Positions 18,052 to 29,059 of a stretch of 43,541 nt of DNA are shown here, in pieces (positions within the stretch are counted from its first letter, which is position 1; every line of letters begins with the position of its first letter). This DNA comes from an uncultured Oligoflexia bacterium (GTDB lineage: Bacteria > Bdellovibrionota > Bacteriovoracia > Bacteriovoracales > Bacteriovoracaceae). The notes under the pieces were generated by a model. That model was not told the DNA's origin, searched no databases, and saw only the letters and a program-made list of their open reading frames with translations. The position numbers were made by a program, and so were the translations under genes. Where the stretch lies: assembly GCA_937898585.1 (NCBI GenBank), contig CALDHR010000268.1, forward strand, positions 1 through 43,541, in the 5' to 3' direction.

Positions 18052-19812
18052 ATGCACCTTAAGAAAACACTGAAGTCTCTTTTTAAGCTACTTCCTCTCC
18101 TTTGGCTGGCCGCATGCTTTACAAAAGAGGGTGAAGATAAAGGGATGAAAGTTTTCCACTACCCTGTTGCTGTAAAAATTAAAGGAATCGACCCCATTCA
18201 GGCCGATGATCTCTATTCAGGAACAGAAGTCTCGCGCGTCTATGACGGACTTCTAGAATATCACTACCTCAAACGCCCTTTTACCCTTCAAGGCAATCTG
18301 GCCCAAGACCTCCCTACTGTTTCAGATGATGGGCTCACTTACACTTTTAAAATACGCCCTGGCGTTCATTTTCATGACAATAAATGTTTTAAAAACTCCA
18401 TTGGACGCGAGCTAGTGGCCGATGATATCCGCTACACTTTTATGCGCAATGCCGACCCCAAAGAAAACAGCAAAGGCTGGTGGATGATTGATGGAAAAAT
18501 CAAAGGGCTCGACGACTGGAGAAAAAATCCTGATTATAGTCAAGACATTGAAGGACTCAAAGTTATTGATGAGCATACCTTTTCTTTTACCCTCAATGAA
18601 CCTTTTCCTCAGTTTCTCTATGCACTCGCTATGCCTTTTAGTTTTATTGTCCCTCGTGAATGCGTCGAACATTATGGCCAAGAATTTCTCAATCACCCCG
18701 TTGGAACTGGCCCTTATACGCTAGATACTTTTAATCAAAGCAACAAAATTGTCTACCAGCGCAACAAAAAATTTCGCGATAAATTCTACCCCACAGAGGC
18801 CGCCGAAGAATTTGTCAAAAGAGGTCTCCTTAAAGATGCCGGCAAAAAACTTCCCTTTTTTGATAAAATTGTCGTTGAAGTAATGGTTGAATCTCAACCT
18901 CGCTGGCTCAAATTCCAAGATGGAAAAATTGATTTCATCGCCATCCCTAAAGATAATTTCAGCTCTGTTCTCACCAGTGAAATGGAATTAACAGATGAAA
19001 TGAAGCAAAAAGAGATAGAGCTTCTCATCGAACCTTCTCAAGACGTTAGCTACACGGCCTTTAACCATGACCTTCCTCTCTTTCAAAATAAAAAACTTCG
19101 TCAGGCCCTTGCCATGGCCACCAATGGCGATGAATACAATAAGCTCTTCTTTAACGGCACCGCCCTTGTGGCCCAATCCATAGTACCTCCTGGACTTGCT
19201 GGTTATGACGAAAAATTTCAAAATCCGTACCGCCAATATAATCTTGAGAAAGCAAAAAAACTCTTGGCCGAAGCAGGATATCCCGAAGGAAAAGGGCTTC
19301 CCGAAATTACTCTCGACGGAACAAACTCTACCGATGCAAGACAGATGGCCGAATTTACAAAAATGTCTTTAGAGAAACTCGGTCTTAAAATTAAAACCAT
19401 TCAAAACCCATGGCCTGAATTGCAAAATAAAATTAAGCTGAGAAAAGGCATGATGCATAGTATTGCTTGGCTTGCCGACTACCCCGATGCCGAGAGTTTC
19501 TTTGCCATTCTCTATGGACCAAACGGTTCCCCTGGTGCCAATGGAAGCAACTACAACGATCCAGTCTTTAACAAAATGGTAAAAGAAGCATCAACAATGC
19601 AAGATTCTCCCGAAAGAACGGCCCTTTATACAAAGATGAACCGTTATATCGCCGAAGAAGTTCCTGTTATTTTTGAACTACATCGCACATCTGTTGTGGT
19701 ACAACATGCTTGGATTAAAAATTTTGTGGTAGGAGATTTTGCTCACGATCGATCCATGTATATTAATGTCGATACCAAACAAAAAGAGCGTCTCTTAGAA
19801 GAAAAATTTTAA
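18052..19812 (+). CDS. oppA: ABC transporter peptide-binding lipoprotein (OppA/DppA family)
   Basis: LLPLLWLAAC lipobox; GTGPYTL, LAMATNGDEYNKLFFNGTALVAQSIVPPG SBP family 5 motifs. Confidence 0.85.
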   Translation: MHLKKTLKSLFKLLPLLWLAACFTKEGEDKGMKVFHYPVAVKIKGIDPIQADDLYSGTEVSRVYDGLLEYHYLKRPFTLQGNLAQDLPTVSDDGLTYTFKIRPGVHFHDNKCFKNSIGRELVADDIRYTFMRNADPKENSKGWWMIDGKIKGLDDWRKNPDYSQDIEGLKVIDEHTFSFTLNEPFPQFLYALAMPFSFIVPRECVEHYGQEFLNHPVGTGPYTLDTFNQSNKIVYQRNKKFRDKFYPTEAAEEFVKRGLLKDAGKKLPFFDKIVVEVMVESQPRWLKFQDGKIDFIAIPKDNFSSVLTSEMELTDEMKQKEIELLIEPSQDVSYTAFNHDLPLFQNKKLRQALAMATNGDEYNKLFFNGTALVAQSIVPPGLAGYDEKFQNPYRQYNLEKAKKLLAEAGYPEGKGLPEITLDGTNSTDARQMAEFTKMSLEKLGLKIKTIQNPWPELQNKIKLRKGMMHSIAWLADYPDAESFFAILYGPNGSPGANGSNYNDPVFNKMVKEASTMQDSPERTALYTKMNRYIAEEVPVIFELHRTSVVVQHAWIKNFVVGDFAHDRSMYINVDTKQKERLLEEKF

Positions 19813-19831
19813 GGAGAGGGGAAAAAATTAG

Positions 19832-20773
19832 ATGAATATTTATAGTTATGTCTTGAGAAGATTGCTCTATGTTATTCCTATTTTACTAGGCGTCTGCTTC
19901 CTCATCTTTATTCTATTTAACGTAGTCGCTGGTGATCCAACTCTCGTCTTACTGGGAAAACATGCCACTCTTGAACAAATGGCCGAACTCCGCCATCAAC
20001 TCGGCCTTGATCGCTCTCTCTTTATGCAATACCTCGACATCGTTAAATCGGCGTTTACTTTTGATTTTGGTCGTTCATGGGTAACCAAACAAGATATCCT
20101 CTATATGATAAAAGAAGGAACTATTCCCTCTCTGACTCTCACCATTCCGGCCTTCACCCTTGGAACTATTTTGGCCATTATTATTTCTTTATTTGTTTCT
20201 CTTTATCGAGGCGGAAAATTAGATAAAAGCATCGTCTTCTTCTGTATTGCTCTCATGAGTATTCCCTCTTTGGCCTATATCCTCTTTGGCCAGTGGTTCT
20301 TTGCTTACAAAATGGATATGTTTGAAATTTCTGGATATGAGTTTGGCTTTCCCTATTTTATTCCCTACATCCTTCTTCCCGGCATCATCTGGGTTATTAT
20401 CAGCCTCGGCCCTGATATTCGCTTTTTTCGAACAGTTATTCTTGATGAAGTCTATCAAGACTATGTCCGTACAGCGAAGGCCAAAGGACTCTCTGAAAAT
20501 GTCGTTCTCTTCAAACACGTCCTTAAAAACGCCATGATCCCCATTATCACCTATGTTGTTATCCAAATTCCTTTTTTAGTTCTAGGGGCCCTTCTTCTCG
20601 AGAGTTTCTTTAGTATTCCTGGACTTGGTGGCATCACACTTAACGCCATCAACTCTTCAGATTTTCCCGTTATTAAGGCCATGACGGTCCTCTCTGCAGT
20701 AGGTTACATCCTCTTTAGTATTTTAACTGACGTTCTCTACACGGTTGTAGACCCGCGCGTGCGGCTTAAATAG
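19832..20773 (+). CDS. oppB: Oligopeptide ABC transporter permease OppB
   Basis: MNIYSYVLRRLLYVIPILLGVCFLIFILF; EAA-loop YVRTAKAKGLSENVVLFKHVLKNAMIPI. Confidence 0.9.
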   Translation: MNIYSYVLRRLLYVIPILLGVCFLIFILFNVVAGDPTLVLLGKHATLEQMAELRHQLGLDRSLFMQYLDIVKSAFTFDFGRSWVTKQDILYMIKEGTIPSLTLTIPAFTLGTILAIIISLFVSLYRGGKLDKSIVFFCIALMSIPSLAYILFGQWFFAYKMDMFEISGYEFGFPYFIPYILLPGIIWVIISLGPDIRFFRTVILDEVYQDYVRTAKAKGLSENVVLFKHVLKNAMIPIITYVVIQIPFLVLGALLLESFFSIPGLGGITLNAINSSDFPVIKAMTVLSAVGYILFSILTDVLYTVVDPRVRLK

Positions 20774-20785
20774 GGAGTTTAATCC

Positions 20786-21739
20786 ATGTCTTCACCTTCT
20801 TCTTCATCATCCAATACAACAACTGTAGATGCTAGCACTATGAATAATAGAGAAAATCACCAAAAACCTATTCCTCTCAAAGGACGCTCCCTTTGGTCTG
20901 ATGCTTTTAGACGTTTGAGCAAAAATAAAATGGCCCTTACCTCCCTTATTATTCTAGGGCTCTACTCTTTGACGGCCTTTCTCACCTACAGCAACATCAT
21001 TGTCAGCGACTGGTCGGAAAGTATTGGCCCTTCTTACGCTCCTCCTTCCTTTGAGGATATTCGCCTTCTCTTTGGTACAGACATCTTTGGCCGAAGCGTT
21101 CTCTATAAGGCCATCAAAGGCACTCAAGTGGCCATGTCGGTGGGGCTTATTGTGGGGATTATCTCTGTTGTTATCGGTGTTTTACTAGGGGCCATTGCAG
21201 GCTTTTTTGGTGGCATCGTGGACGAAATTATTGTTTGGTTTTACACGACGCTCTCGTCCATCCCCAACATCATGCTTCTCATTGCCATCACTTTTATTTT
21301 AGGAAAGGGAATTTTTTCTGTGTATTTGGCCCTAGGGCTTACTTACTGGGTAACATTATGCCGTATTATTCGCGGAGAAGTTATGCGCCACAAAGACCGC
21401 GACTACGTTCAGTCGGCCTTCTCCCTAGGAGCAAGCCGCGGTCGCCGCCTCTTTGTTCACATCATTCCCAATGTCTCTCATCTCATTATTATTCAATTTT
21501 CTCTTCTCTTTCAAACGGCCATTAAGTCAGAAGTTATCCTCTCTTTTATTGGCCTAGGTGTTCAAGGAACACCAAGCTGGGGAACCATGATTGATGACGC
21601 TAAACTAGAACTGGCCCGCGGAGTTTGGTGGCAATTAGCAGCGGCCACCCTTTTTATGTTTGTCATTGTGCTGGCCCTCAATATTCTAGGTGACGCTCTT
21701 CGCGATGCCCTTGATCCCAAGCTCAAAGGAAAGGATTAA
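20786..21739 (+). CDS. oppC: Oligopeptide ABC transporter permease OppC
   Basis: [49 protein letters not shown]. Confidence 0.9.
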   Translation: MSSPSSSSSNTTTVDASTMNNRENHQKPIPLKGRSLWSDAFRRLSKNKMALTSLIILGLYSLTAFLTYSNIIVSDWSESIGPSYAPPSFEDIRLLFGTDIFGRSVLYKAIKGTQVAMSVGLIVGIISVVIGVLLGAIAGFFGGIVDEIIVWFYTTLSSIPNIMLLIAITFILGKGIFSVYLALGLTYWVTLCRIIRGEVMRHKDRDYVQSAFSLGASRGRRLFVHIIPNVSHLIIIQFSLLFQTAIKSEVILSFIGLGVQGTPSWGTMIDDAKLELARGVWWQLAAATLFMFVIVLALNILGDALRDALDPKLKGKD

Positions 21740-21743
21740 TCTC

Positions 21744-22784
21744 ATGACAAAAATACTGGAAGTCAAAAATCTCACCACTCAGTTTTCTCTTGAAGAAAAA
21801 ACCATCAATGCCATACAAAATGTCAGCTTTGATGTCTTTAAAGGAAAAACACTGGGAATTGTAGGGGAGTCCGGATCAGGAAAATCAGTAACGGCCCTTT
21901 CATTAATGCAACTCATCCCTAACCCTCCTGGAAAAATTAGCAGTGGGGAAGTGCTTTTTTGCGGTGAGGATCTTTTAAAGAAAAGTGAAAAAGAAATGCG
22001 CTCCATTCGAGGAAACCGCATCTCTATGATTTTTCAAGAACCCATGACCAGCCTCAATCCCGTCTATACGGTGGGTAATCAAATCAAAGAAGTTCTCTTT
22101 TTACACGAAAAACTCTCGCAAAAAGAGGCCACGGAGCGCGCCGTTCATCTCCTTTCACTGGTGGGAATTCCAGCACCTGAGCGGCGAATTCGCGAATATC
22201 CTCACCAGCTCTCGGGAGGAATGCGCCAAAGAGTGATGATTGCCATGGCCCTTGCTTGCAACCCTGAAATTCTTATTGCCGATGAACCAACAACTGCCTT
22301 GGATGTAACTATTCAAGCACAGATTCTCGAGTTGATGCAAAAACTCCAAGAAGAAATGGGGATGGGAATTATTCTCATTACTCACGATCTTGGTGTCGTT
22401 GCCGAAGTTTGCCATGAAGTTTCAGTGATGTATTGCGGTAAAATTGTAGAAAGCGCCAGTGTCAGCGAACTTTTTAGTAATCCCACTCATCCTTATACGC
22501 AAGGTCTGCTAGAATCTATTCCCAGTTTAGCACCTTCTAAAGAGCAAGAAAAAACACAGCGTCTTAAAACTATTCCCGGAATTGTTCCTTCTTTACTCAA
22601 TTTGCCGGCCGGGTGCAGTTTTCAAGACCGCTGTGCTCACGCACAAGATGATTGCCGCAAGCGAGGACATATTCCTACCCTTGCTGCCGTTGAACAGTCT
22701 CACAATGAAGAACACCTTGTGGCCTGTTTTCATCCTTTAAATCCCTCAATGGAGACAAAAAATCATGAACGACATACTCATTGA
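21744..22784 (+). CDS. oppD: Oligopeptide ABC transporter ATPase OppD
   Basis: [11 protein letters not shown] Walker [15 protein letters not shown] signature, [17 protein letters not shown]; start at ATG 21744. Confidence 0.9.
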   Translation: MTKILEVKNLTTQFSLEEKTINAIQNVSFDVFKGKTLGIVGESGSGKSVTALSLMQLIPNPPGKISSGEVLFCGEDLLKKSEKEMRSIRGNRISMIFQEPMTSLNPVYTVGNQIKEVLFLHEKLSQKEATERAVHLLSLVGIPAPERRIREYPHQLSGGMRQRVMIAMALACNPEILIADEPTTALDVTIQAQILELMQKLQEEMGMGIILITHDLGVVAEVCHEVSVMYCGKIVESASVSELFSNPTHPYTQGLLESIPSLAPSKEQEKTQRLKTIPGIVPSLLNLPAGCSFQDRCAHAQDDCRKRGHIPTLAAVEQSHNEEHLVACFHPLNPSMETKNHERHTH

Positions 22785-23745
22785 TGTAAAAAACTTAACC
22801 AAAAGATTTCCCATTAAAGGTGGTCTTTGGGGCCGAACGGTTGGTCACGTCAATGCCGTTAACAATATCAGCTTTTCCATTAAGCGAGGCGAGACACTGG
22901 GACTTGTGGGTGAATCAGGTTGTGGAAAATCCACTCTTGGACGCACACTACTTCGTCTTATTGAACCGACAAGCGGGGAAGTCTTTTTTAACGGAGAGAA
23001 CGTCACCACCATGGAGCGAGAAAAACTGCGCTCTATGCGAAAAAAAATGCAAATTATTTTTCAAGATCCTTATGCTTCTCTCAATCCTCGAATGACAGTG
23101 GGAGAGATTCTCGCAGAACCTCTTCTTATTCATAAATTAGTAAAACATAAAGCAGATATCCAAAAAGAAATTTTTAAACTCTTTGATTATGTGCAAATCC
23201 CCAAAGATGCCATCAATAAATACCCTCATGAGTTTTCCGGTGGTCAGCGCCAACGTATTTGTATTGCGCGCGCTTTGGCCGTACGACCTGAGTTTATTGT
23301 CTGTGATGAGCCTGTCTCGGCCCTTGATGTCTCCGTTCAGGCCCAAGTTGTCAATCTTCTCATGGATTTGCAAAAAGAGTTTAAACTCACCTATCTTTTT
23401 ATTGCTCATGATCTCAAGGTCGTGGAATTTATTTCTAACAGAGTGGCCGTCATGTATTTGGGCAATATGGTGGAGATGGCCGATGCAGCGGATCTTTATC
23501 ATATGCAGGCCCATCCTTATACGAAGTCTCTTATTTCTGCCATTCCTGTGCCCGACCCTCATCACAAAAAAGAGAGAATTATTTTGGAGGGCGATGTTCC
23601 CACTCCTCTTAATCCACCGTCAGGCTGTCATTTTCATCCTCGCTGTTGGAAAAAAACAGATGAGTGCTCGGCCACCTATCCGGCGATAGAATCTATTGGG
23701 CATGAACATGAGTTTCGCTGTCATCATCCTCTTCATTTAAGTTAA
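22765..23745 (+). CDS. oppF: Oligopeptide ABC transporter ATPase OppF
   Basis: [47 protein letters not shown]; overlaps oppD by 20 nt. Confidence 0.9.
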   Translation: MNDILIDVKNLTKRFPIKGGLWGRTVGHVNAVNNISFSIKRGETLGLVGESGCGKSTLGRTLLRLIEPTSGEVFFNGENVTTMEREKLRSMRKKMQIIFQDPYASLNPRMTVGEILAEPLLIHKLVKHKADIQKEIFKLFDYVQIPKDAINKYPHEFSGGQRQRICIARALAVRPEFIVCDEPVSALDVSVQAQVVNLLMDLQKEFKLTYLFIAHDLKVVEFISNRVAVMYLGNMVEMADAADLYHMQAHPYTKSLISAIPVPDPHHKKERIILEGDVPTPLNPPSGCHFHPRCWKKTDECSATYPAIESIGHEHEFRCHHPLHLS

Positions 23746-23755
23746 ACTAACGAAG

Positions 23756-25093
23756 GTGATACAATTTTATTTGGCCTTTCCTCTTCTGCTTTTTTTCCTC
23801 ACCCATCTTAAAATTCCTTGGGCCATTTTATTTTCTTTTACTTTGCTTTTAGGACTTAAAAATTCTTTTACCCAAAAAGTTAAGCGATACCTCTCTTATA
23901 AACACATTGTCGTTCTTTTCTTTATTCTTCTTGTTTGGTGTTTTTTAGGAGGAATGGGAGGATTTTTCTTTCAAAATGGGGATTATCAAAAACACTATCA
24001 GATTTTTTTTGACCTTGCTAAAAACCCTTGGCCTGTTCGCTATGATCTTATTTATTATGACTACCCTCCTATTATAACAAATCTCATGTACTATACGGCC
24101 TATTACCTCCCTGCATCTTTTTTGGCCTCGCTAACATCTCTTAAATATATCGGAGTCTATCAACTTATCTGGACTCTTATGGGGCTTATGCTTGCCTTTC
24201 ACCAACTTTCATCTCGCATACAAAAAAAAAGATACTTCCTTTTTATTCTTTTTTTTATTTTTGCCAGCGGCCTTGATATTTTAGGATTTCTTGTTACAAA
24301 AGAAAGATTGCCTTATTGGGGAGAGCATATCGAGTTTTGGTTCCCTCAAATACAATTTTCTTCTATAACCACTCTTCTTTTTTGGGTCCCTCAGCATTTT
24401 ATTCCCGCTCTTCTTTTTTTTTCATTGATGATGAGTCAAGAAAAAATTCATGAAGAAAATCTTAATTTTACTTCTGTTCTTACTCTATTCTGGTCGCCTT
24501 TTGTCTTTCTTTCAACTCTTGTTTTTATTTCTTACCGAAAGACTATTAAACATATCCCTTCTCTTTTTATTGGGTCTTTTTTTATTGCCTACTATTCTTC
24601 AAAGGTTAGTGGTGAAAAGATTGAATTTATATCTCCTTCTTTTGTTCTTCTTCTTTTCTTTTTCCTTGAGGCCTTTATTTTTTATTTATTAAGTAAGAAA
24701 GATTTTCTCGCTAAAAAATCAATTTTCTTTCTTTTTCTTCTTTGTTTTGTGAAAATTGGTTATTTCAATGATTTGGCCATGAGAACATCTATTCTCTTTT
24801 TAATGGTTTTGTTTTTTCAGTTTTTTCAAAAAAACAAAAAAACACTTGTTTTTTCTTTGATTTTTCTCATCGGCATGATGAATCCTTTTCAAGAAATTTA
24901 TCGCTCTATTTCTCGCAAGAAATCGGCGTATAGTCATAAATATTATCTCTCCATCCCCAAGCAAAAGCCTCACTTTATAAAGCAGTATTTATCACGAAAA
25001 AATCATTGGTTTAACCAAATGTTTCTGAAAGAAAATAATATTAAAAATTTTCATCCCATAACAAAAGAACAATATACTGTTTTGCATGAATAA
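23756..25093 (+). CDS. Polytopic membrane protein, possible GT-C type glycosyltransferase
   Basis: GTG start; ~10 hydrophobic segments; GGFFFQNGDYQKHYQIF acidic loop after TM; overlaps the next gene by 8 nt. Confidence 0.55.
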   Translation: MIQFYLAFPLLLFFLTHLKIPWAILFSFTLLLGLKNSFTQKVKRYLSYKHIVVLFFILLVWCFLGGMGGFFFQNGDYQKHYQIFFDLAKNPWPVRYDLIYYDYPPIITNLMYYTAYYLPASFLASLTSLKYIGVYQLIWTLMGLMLAFHQLSSRIQKKRYFLFILFFIFASGLDILGFLVTKERLPYWGEHIEFWFPQIQFSSITTLLFWVPQHFIPALLFFSLMMSQEKIHEENLNFTSVLTLFWSPFVFLSTLVFISYRKTIKHIPSLFIGSFFIAYYSSKVSGEKIEFISPSFVLLLFFFLEAFIFYLLSKKDFLAKKSIFFLFLLCFVKIGYFNDLAMRTSILFLMVLFFQFFQKNKKTLVFSLIFLIGMMNPFQEIYRSISRKKSAYSHKYYLSIPKQKPHFIKQYLSRKNHWFNQMFLKENNIKNFHPITKEQYTVLHE

Positions 25094-26717
25094 ATTCATC
25101 TATGCTCTTATTATTCTCATGGGTCTTTTCTTTCGTCTTTATCTTTTAGACGAACGCCCTTTTCATCATGATGAGGCCCTGCACGCTATTTATGCTTCTT
25201 ATTTTTTTAAAAATCCAATTTCAGGATTTTATCGCTACAACCCACTTTTGCATGGTCCTTTTCTTTACAACTTTTACTATCCTTTTTTATGGTTATTTGG
25301 ATCTTCTCATTTTGCCATTCGCCTTTTTTCTGTTTTCTTTGGTATGAGTTATCTTTTTTTCCCTCTTCTCTTTTTAAAACAGCTAGGAAGAAAAAGTGTT
25401 CTTCTTCTCACTTTTTTTTTGGCCTCATCACCAACCCTTGTTTTCTGGTCTCGTTTTCCACGACATGATGGACCGATGCTTTTTTTTCTTTTCTTCTTTT
25501 TCTATTTTCTTTTGAGTAAGACAAAAAAAATATTCTCTTTTTTAGCACCACTTTCTTTTTTTCTTCTTTTCTCTATTAAAGAAAACAGTTTTGTCTATGT
25601 GGCCTTTCTTTCGGGGTATCTTCTCTATGAATTTTTATTTGACAAAAAATCTTATCTCTGGTCAAAATTTTCTTCTCTTTTAAAAAACAAAACTCTTTTT
25701 TTAATGGGGTCTTTAGCAGGGATCACTCTTACGCTAGCACTTTACTCTTCCTTTTTTCGCCACAATGAAATTATTATTGAAAATCTCTTTGGCCAATCAT
25801 TTTCCTACTGGCTTAATCAACATTCGATTGAACGACTTAAGGGCCCTTTCAGCTATCATTTTTTTTCTCTTAGTTGGTATGAGACTTTTTTTACTCTGGT
25901 CTTTATCTTTCAAATTGTTCACCTGGCATTCCGAAAAAAGATCTATTTTCTTCTTACTTTTTTTCTTTTTGCTCTTTCTCTTTTGACTTATTTTTTTATT
26001 CCTCTTCAATGGTTAGATTTTGTTCGACCTAAAATATCACTTGATCTTTTTTTTATCGTCTTCCTCTTTTTTTATTCAATAATCAGCACAACGATATTTA
26101 AAAAAGAAAAAAGAGAATTATTGGCCTTTAGCAGCTATCTTTTCTATGCTAGTTTTTTTACTTACAGCTATTTAGGAGAAAAAGTTCCTTGGCTTTCTCT
26201 TTATGTTTTTGCTCCTGGCATTTTTTTTCTGACTCTTTATTTTCGTGAATATAAATATCATTTTAATAAAAAAATCATTGCTCTATTCTGCTGTTTTCAT
26301 CTCTATCAGAATATTTTAACCAATATTGTTTTTCTCGGTAATAAAAGGGAGTTTATTTCACAAGTACAAACAGATGAAGAAATTCATTTAATTGCTCGCA
26401 GAATTGCCAAAGAAAGAAAGAAGCATATTCTTGTTCAGGGAAGTGCACTGTGGCCACTTAGTTGGTATTTTTATAGACATCCTCATTATTCTTTTAATAA
26501 AAAGACTCTCTATCCACTTTACGATTATATTTTTACTGATACATTTTTACCAAATATCGATAGGATTCATTTTGTACGAAGTGAAATTATTTTGCGCCAT
26601 TGGTTTACCCCCAACTACACAACAATGACTTTTACCGATTATCTTATGTACACTCTTATTCATTGCCCCTGGAATAAACCAGGAACAAAAAGAGTCCTCT
26701 TCTATCAAAAACCATAA
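25086..26717 (+). CDS. GT39/Agl23-like (TIGR03663-type) membrane protein
   Basis: RPFHHDEALHAIYASYFF...YRYNPLLHGPFLYNFYYPFLWLFG motif characteristic of the family. Confidence 0.65.
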   Translation: MNKFIYALIILMGLFFRLYLLDERPFHHDEALHAIYASYFFKNPISGFYRYNPLLHGPFLYNFYYPFLWLFGSSHFAIRLFSVFFGMSYLFFPLLFLKQLGRKSVLLLTFFLASSPTLVFWSRFPRHDGPMLFFLFFFFYFLLSKTKKIFSFLAPLSFFLLFSIKENSFVYVAFLSGYLLYEFLFDKKSYLWSKFSSLLKNKTLFLMGSLAGITLTLALYSSFFRHNEIIIENLFGQSFSYWLNQHSIERLKGPFSYHFFSLSWYETFFTLVFIFQIVHLAFRKKIYFLLTFFLFALSLLTYFFIPLQWLDFVRPKISLDLFFIVFLFFYSIISTTIFKKEKRELLAFSSYLFYASFFTYSYLGEKVPWLSLYVFAPGIFFLTLYFREYKYHFNKKIIALFCCFHLYQNILTNIVFLGNKREFISQVQTDEEIHLIARRIAKERKKHILVQGSALWPLSWYFYRHPHYSFNKKTLYPLYDYIFTDTFLPNIDRIHFVRSEIILRHWFTPNYTTMTFTDYLMYTLIHCPWNKPGTKRVLFYQKP

Positions 26718-26719
26718 AT

Positions 26720-26820
26720 GGTGCCAGCAACTAAATGGTAGCAATACTGCATTAAAAAAAATCAATAGAAAAAAATTTAATAAATTAACGCGCCCTTGCT
26801 ACCATTTAGTTGCTGGCACC
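26720..26820. repeat. Inverted-repeat element: repeat copies 2 and 3 facing each other
   Basis: GGTGCCAGCAACTAAATGGTAGCAA (26720-26744) and its perfect reverse complement (26796-26820), separated by 51 nt. Confidence 0.9.
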
Positions 26821-26836
26821 TTTTGTAATTAAATGA

Positions 26837-27361
26837 CTAAAGGTAAGTGTCGCCTTTTTGTGACTCTTCAAACTCAGCGGCACTACTAAAACTAGAAAGA
26901 TCAAGTCCTATTTCAATTTGGCAATCTGTTTTTTTACCAGCCCCCTCTAAAACAGTATGATTCTTCATATAAGTAAAAAAACGCTCTCGAGACTCCTCTC
27001 CCAAGAGATGCTCCATCATACAAGAATCTCGATGAGCATTCTCATCACTCACACCAAGTACATCTTTAAAAAAGTAATATAAAAGAGTCCGTGAACTTAA
27101 AATCTTATGAACTTCACTATGCCCATCATCTGTCAAAAAAAGAAACTTACTCTCATCTTCTTCCTGAACAAAATTGCGCTTCTTCAGATTCGTCAAAGCA
27201 ATGGAAACACTTCCCTTGGTAATATTCATCAAGCGAGCAATATCCGTCACACGAGCATACCCCTTATCTTCCTTCAGCCGATGAATGGCCAAAAGATAAT
27301 GGGCCATAGAATGAGAAATGTCTTGTTCATTAGGTGATTGGTCGGTTTTTGGTCGATTCAT
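26837..27361 (-). CDS. MntR/DtxR-family metal-dependent regulator
   Basis: HYLLAIHRLKEDKGYARVTDIARLMNITKGSVSIALTNLKKRNFV wHTH; CMMEHLL metal-binding/dimerisation motif. Confidence 0.75.
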   Translation of the reverse strand: MNRPKTDQSPNEQDISHSMAHYLLAIHRLKEDKGYARVTDIARLMNITKGSVSIALTNLKKRNFVQEEDESKFLFLTDDGHSEVHKILSSRTLLYYFFKDVLGVSDENAHRDSCMMEHLLGEESRERFFTYMKNHTVLEGAGKKTDCQIEIGLDLSSFSSAAEFEESQKGDTYL

Positions 27362-27454
27362 TGGAAAAATGCTCCCCTACTCCATCAATAAAGAAAATTT
27401 ACTCACAAAAATATTTCACTGTCCGAAAAGAGTATATACAGGAATTAAAATAAA

Positions 27455-29059
27455 ATGAAGGCAAATAATAGCTTATTTTTACTCACTCTCCTCTTCGCAC
27501 TAATCAGTGAAAATCTTATCTACGCCTATGAGTCAGTAGATTCTCACAACGGCGAAGGGCTCACCGACGAAGAGATTCGCCTGCAAGAAAACTATATTCA
27601 CGAAGGTTATATTAAACGACTGGGTGAGGAAAAGTGTAAAAAAGAAGACCTCGAAAAGGGCTGTCAAGGACAAGAAGAACCTATTCTTGGAAAAACGGCC
27701 GATGGACTTATTCAAGCAGTTACAAAAATGTATGGTGTTTTTTCCTTTGTTCCCCTTAACTATAAAAATGCAGCAGGAAAAGATAAAGAGTCCCGCGATG
27801 TTTGTGCCATGATTCCAACGGCCACAGAAATTCTTGCTTCAACTTATCAAAATACCAATGACAACCGCCTCGCCAATACCCCTATGGATGAATCAAAAAA
27901 GCAGGTAGAAATTCTCTATCGCGCCGCCGACTCCCACGACAGTCGCTACAAAGCGGCCATCTTTCAAACAGCAGGCTGGGGAGCAACAACGGGTTGTTAT
28001 GCCGCTCTCATCGCCAAAAGAGGAATCCTCACTGGTCCTTCCTCTGCTAAACAAAAAGGGAACTACCTTGTCCGCCTTGGTGCCTCGGCCGGTCTTACGG
28101 CCTATTTTGCCATCAAACTTGATCGCGCCAAAAAATCCCGAGATGCCATTCGCGACATTGCTGATGATCTTCGCAATATGGAAGGTGTTTGCAATCCCAT
28201 CTCTGAGAAAACTTGTTATTGCGCTCAAGAAGAAACAAGCGATGATCCTCAGTACTGTGTGCCCGAAGAACTTATCCCCGATAACCTCGACCTGAAAAAT
28301 CCCTCCATGCTGGCCGGATGTGTTGATAGCAAACTCAAAAGTGATCCTAAGTGTCACTGCCAAAATGACAACAGTTGTTTTGATGTGGCCTTTCAAGATC
28401 TCGCTGTCGGAGAACTTGGAAGCGCTTATATGAACAATGAGTTTGCTCCTACAGGTCAACTTTTTCGCGGCAAAGCGAGTTTAAATAATTTAAAAAGTGA
28501 TGGTCTTGCTAAACTCAACGCCGCTAAAAAACTTCTTGCCGGAATTAATGGTATTCCCGGTGTTGACCTCAATAACAAACAAAACAAAACGGCCAAGGCC
28601 CTCAATTCGCTAGGGCTTCCCACTAATCTCGCACGTTTCATTGCCGCTTCTCCCAGCGATCCTAAGGCCGAGGCCATGATGAAAAAATTTCACAACAATC
28701 CCTTTGATATCTCTGTCAGTGATTTAAAAAAAGTAAAGACAAATAAATCCTATCGTCAAGATCGCATTCTCTCTTATGGTCAGGCGAATTCGGGAAATAA
28801 TTCCAATAGAGGTCGCGATAGTGATTCTTATGCCGCTGAAGAATACATGAGAAAGCTTCAAGAGGCGCAGCGAAAAAAACAGGGCGGGCAAAACAACAAT
28901 GTTCAAATTTTAAATTTTTCTCAACAGCAGGCCAGTGAACAGGCCATGAGAAAAGCGCAAATTAATGGCGATGAAAAGCGCAATATTTTTAACATCATCA
29001 CTAATCGATACCGTCAATCAACATGGCAAGAATTTGGAGTTTTTAATGGAATACAATAA
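27455..29059 (+). CDS. Exported Cys-containing hypothetical protein
   Basis: Signal peptide MKANNSLFLLTLLFALISENLIYA; cluster CNPISEKTCYCAQEETSDDPQYC...CHCQNDNSC. Confidence 0.6.
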   Translation: MKANNSLFLLTLLFALISENLIYAYESVDSHNGEGLTDEEIRLQENYIHEGYIKRLGEEKCKKEDLEKGCQGQEEPILGKTADGLIQAVTKMYGVFSFVPLNYKNAAGKDKESRDVCAMIPTATEILASTYQNTNDNRLANTPMDESKKQVEILYRAADSHDSRYKAAIFQTAGWGATTGCYAALIAKRGILTGPSSAKQKGNYLVRLGASAGLTAYFAIKLDRAKKSRDAIRDIADDLRNMEGVCNPISEKTCYCAQEETSDDPQYCVPEELIPDNLDLKNPSMLAGCVDSKLKSDPKCHCQNDNSCFDVAFQDLAVGELGSAYMNNEFAPTGQLFRGKASLNNLKSDGLAKLNAAKKLLAGINGIPGVDLNNKQNKTAKALNSLGLPTNLARFIAASPSDPKAEAMMKKFHNNPFDISVSDLKKVKTNKSYRQDRILSYGQANSGNNSNRGRDSDSYAAEEYMRKLQEAQRKKQGGQNNNVQILNFSQQQASEQAMRKAQINGDEKRNIFNIITNRYRQSTWQEFGVFNGIQ

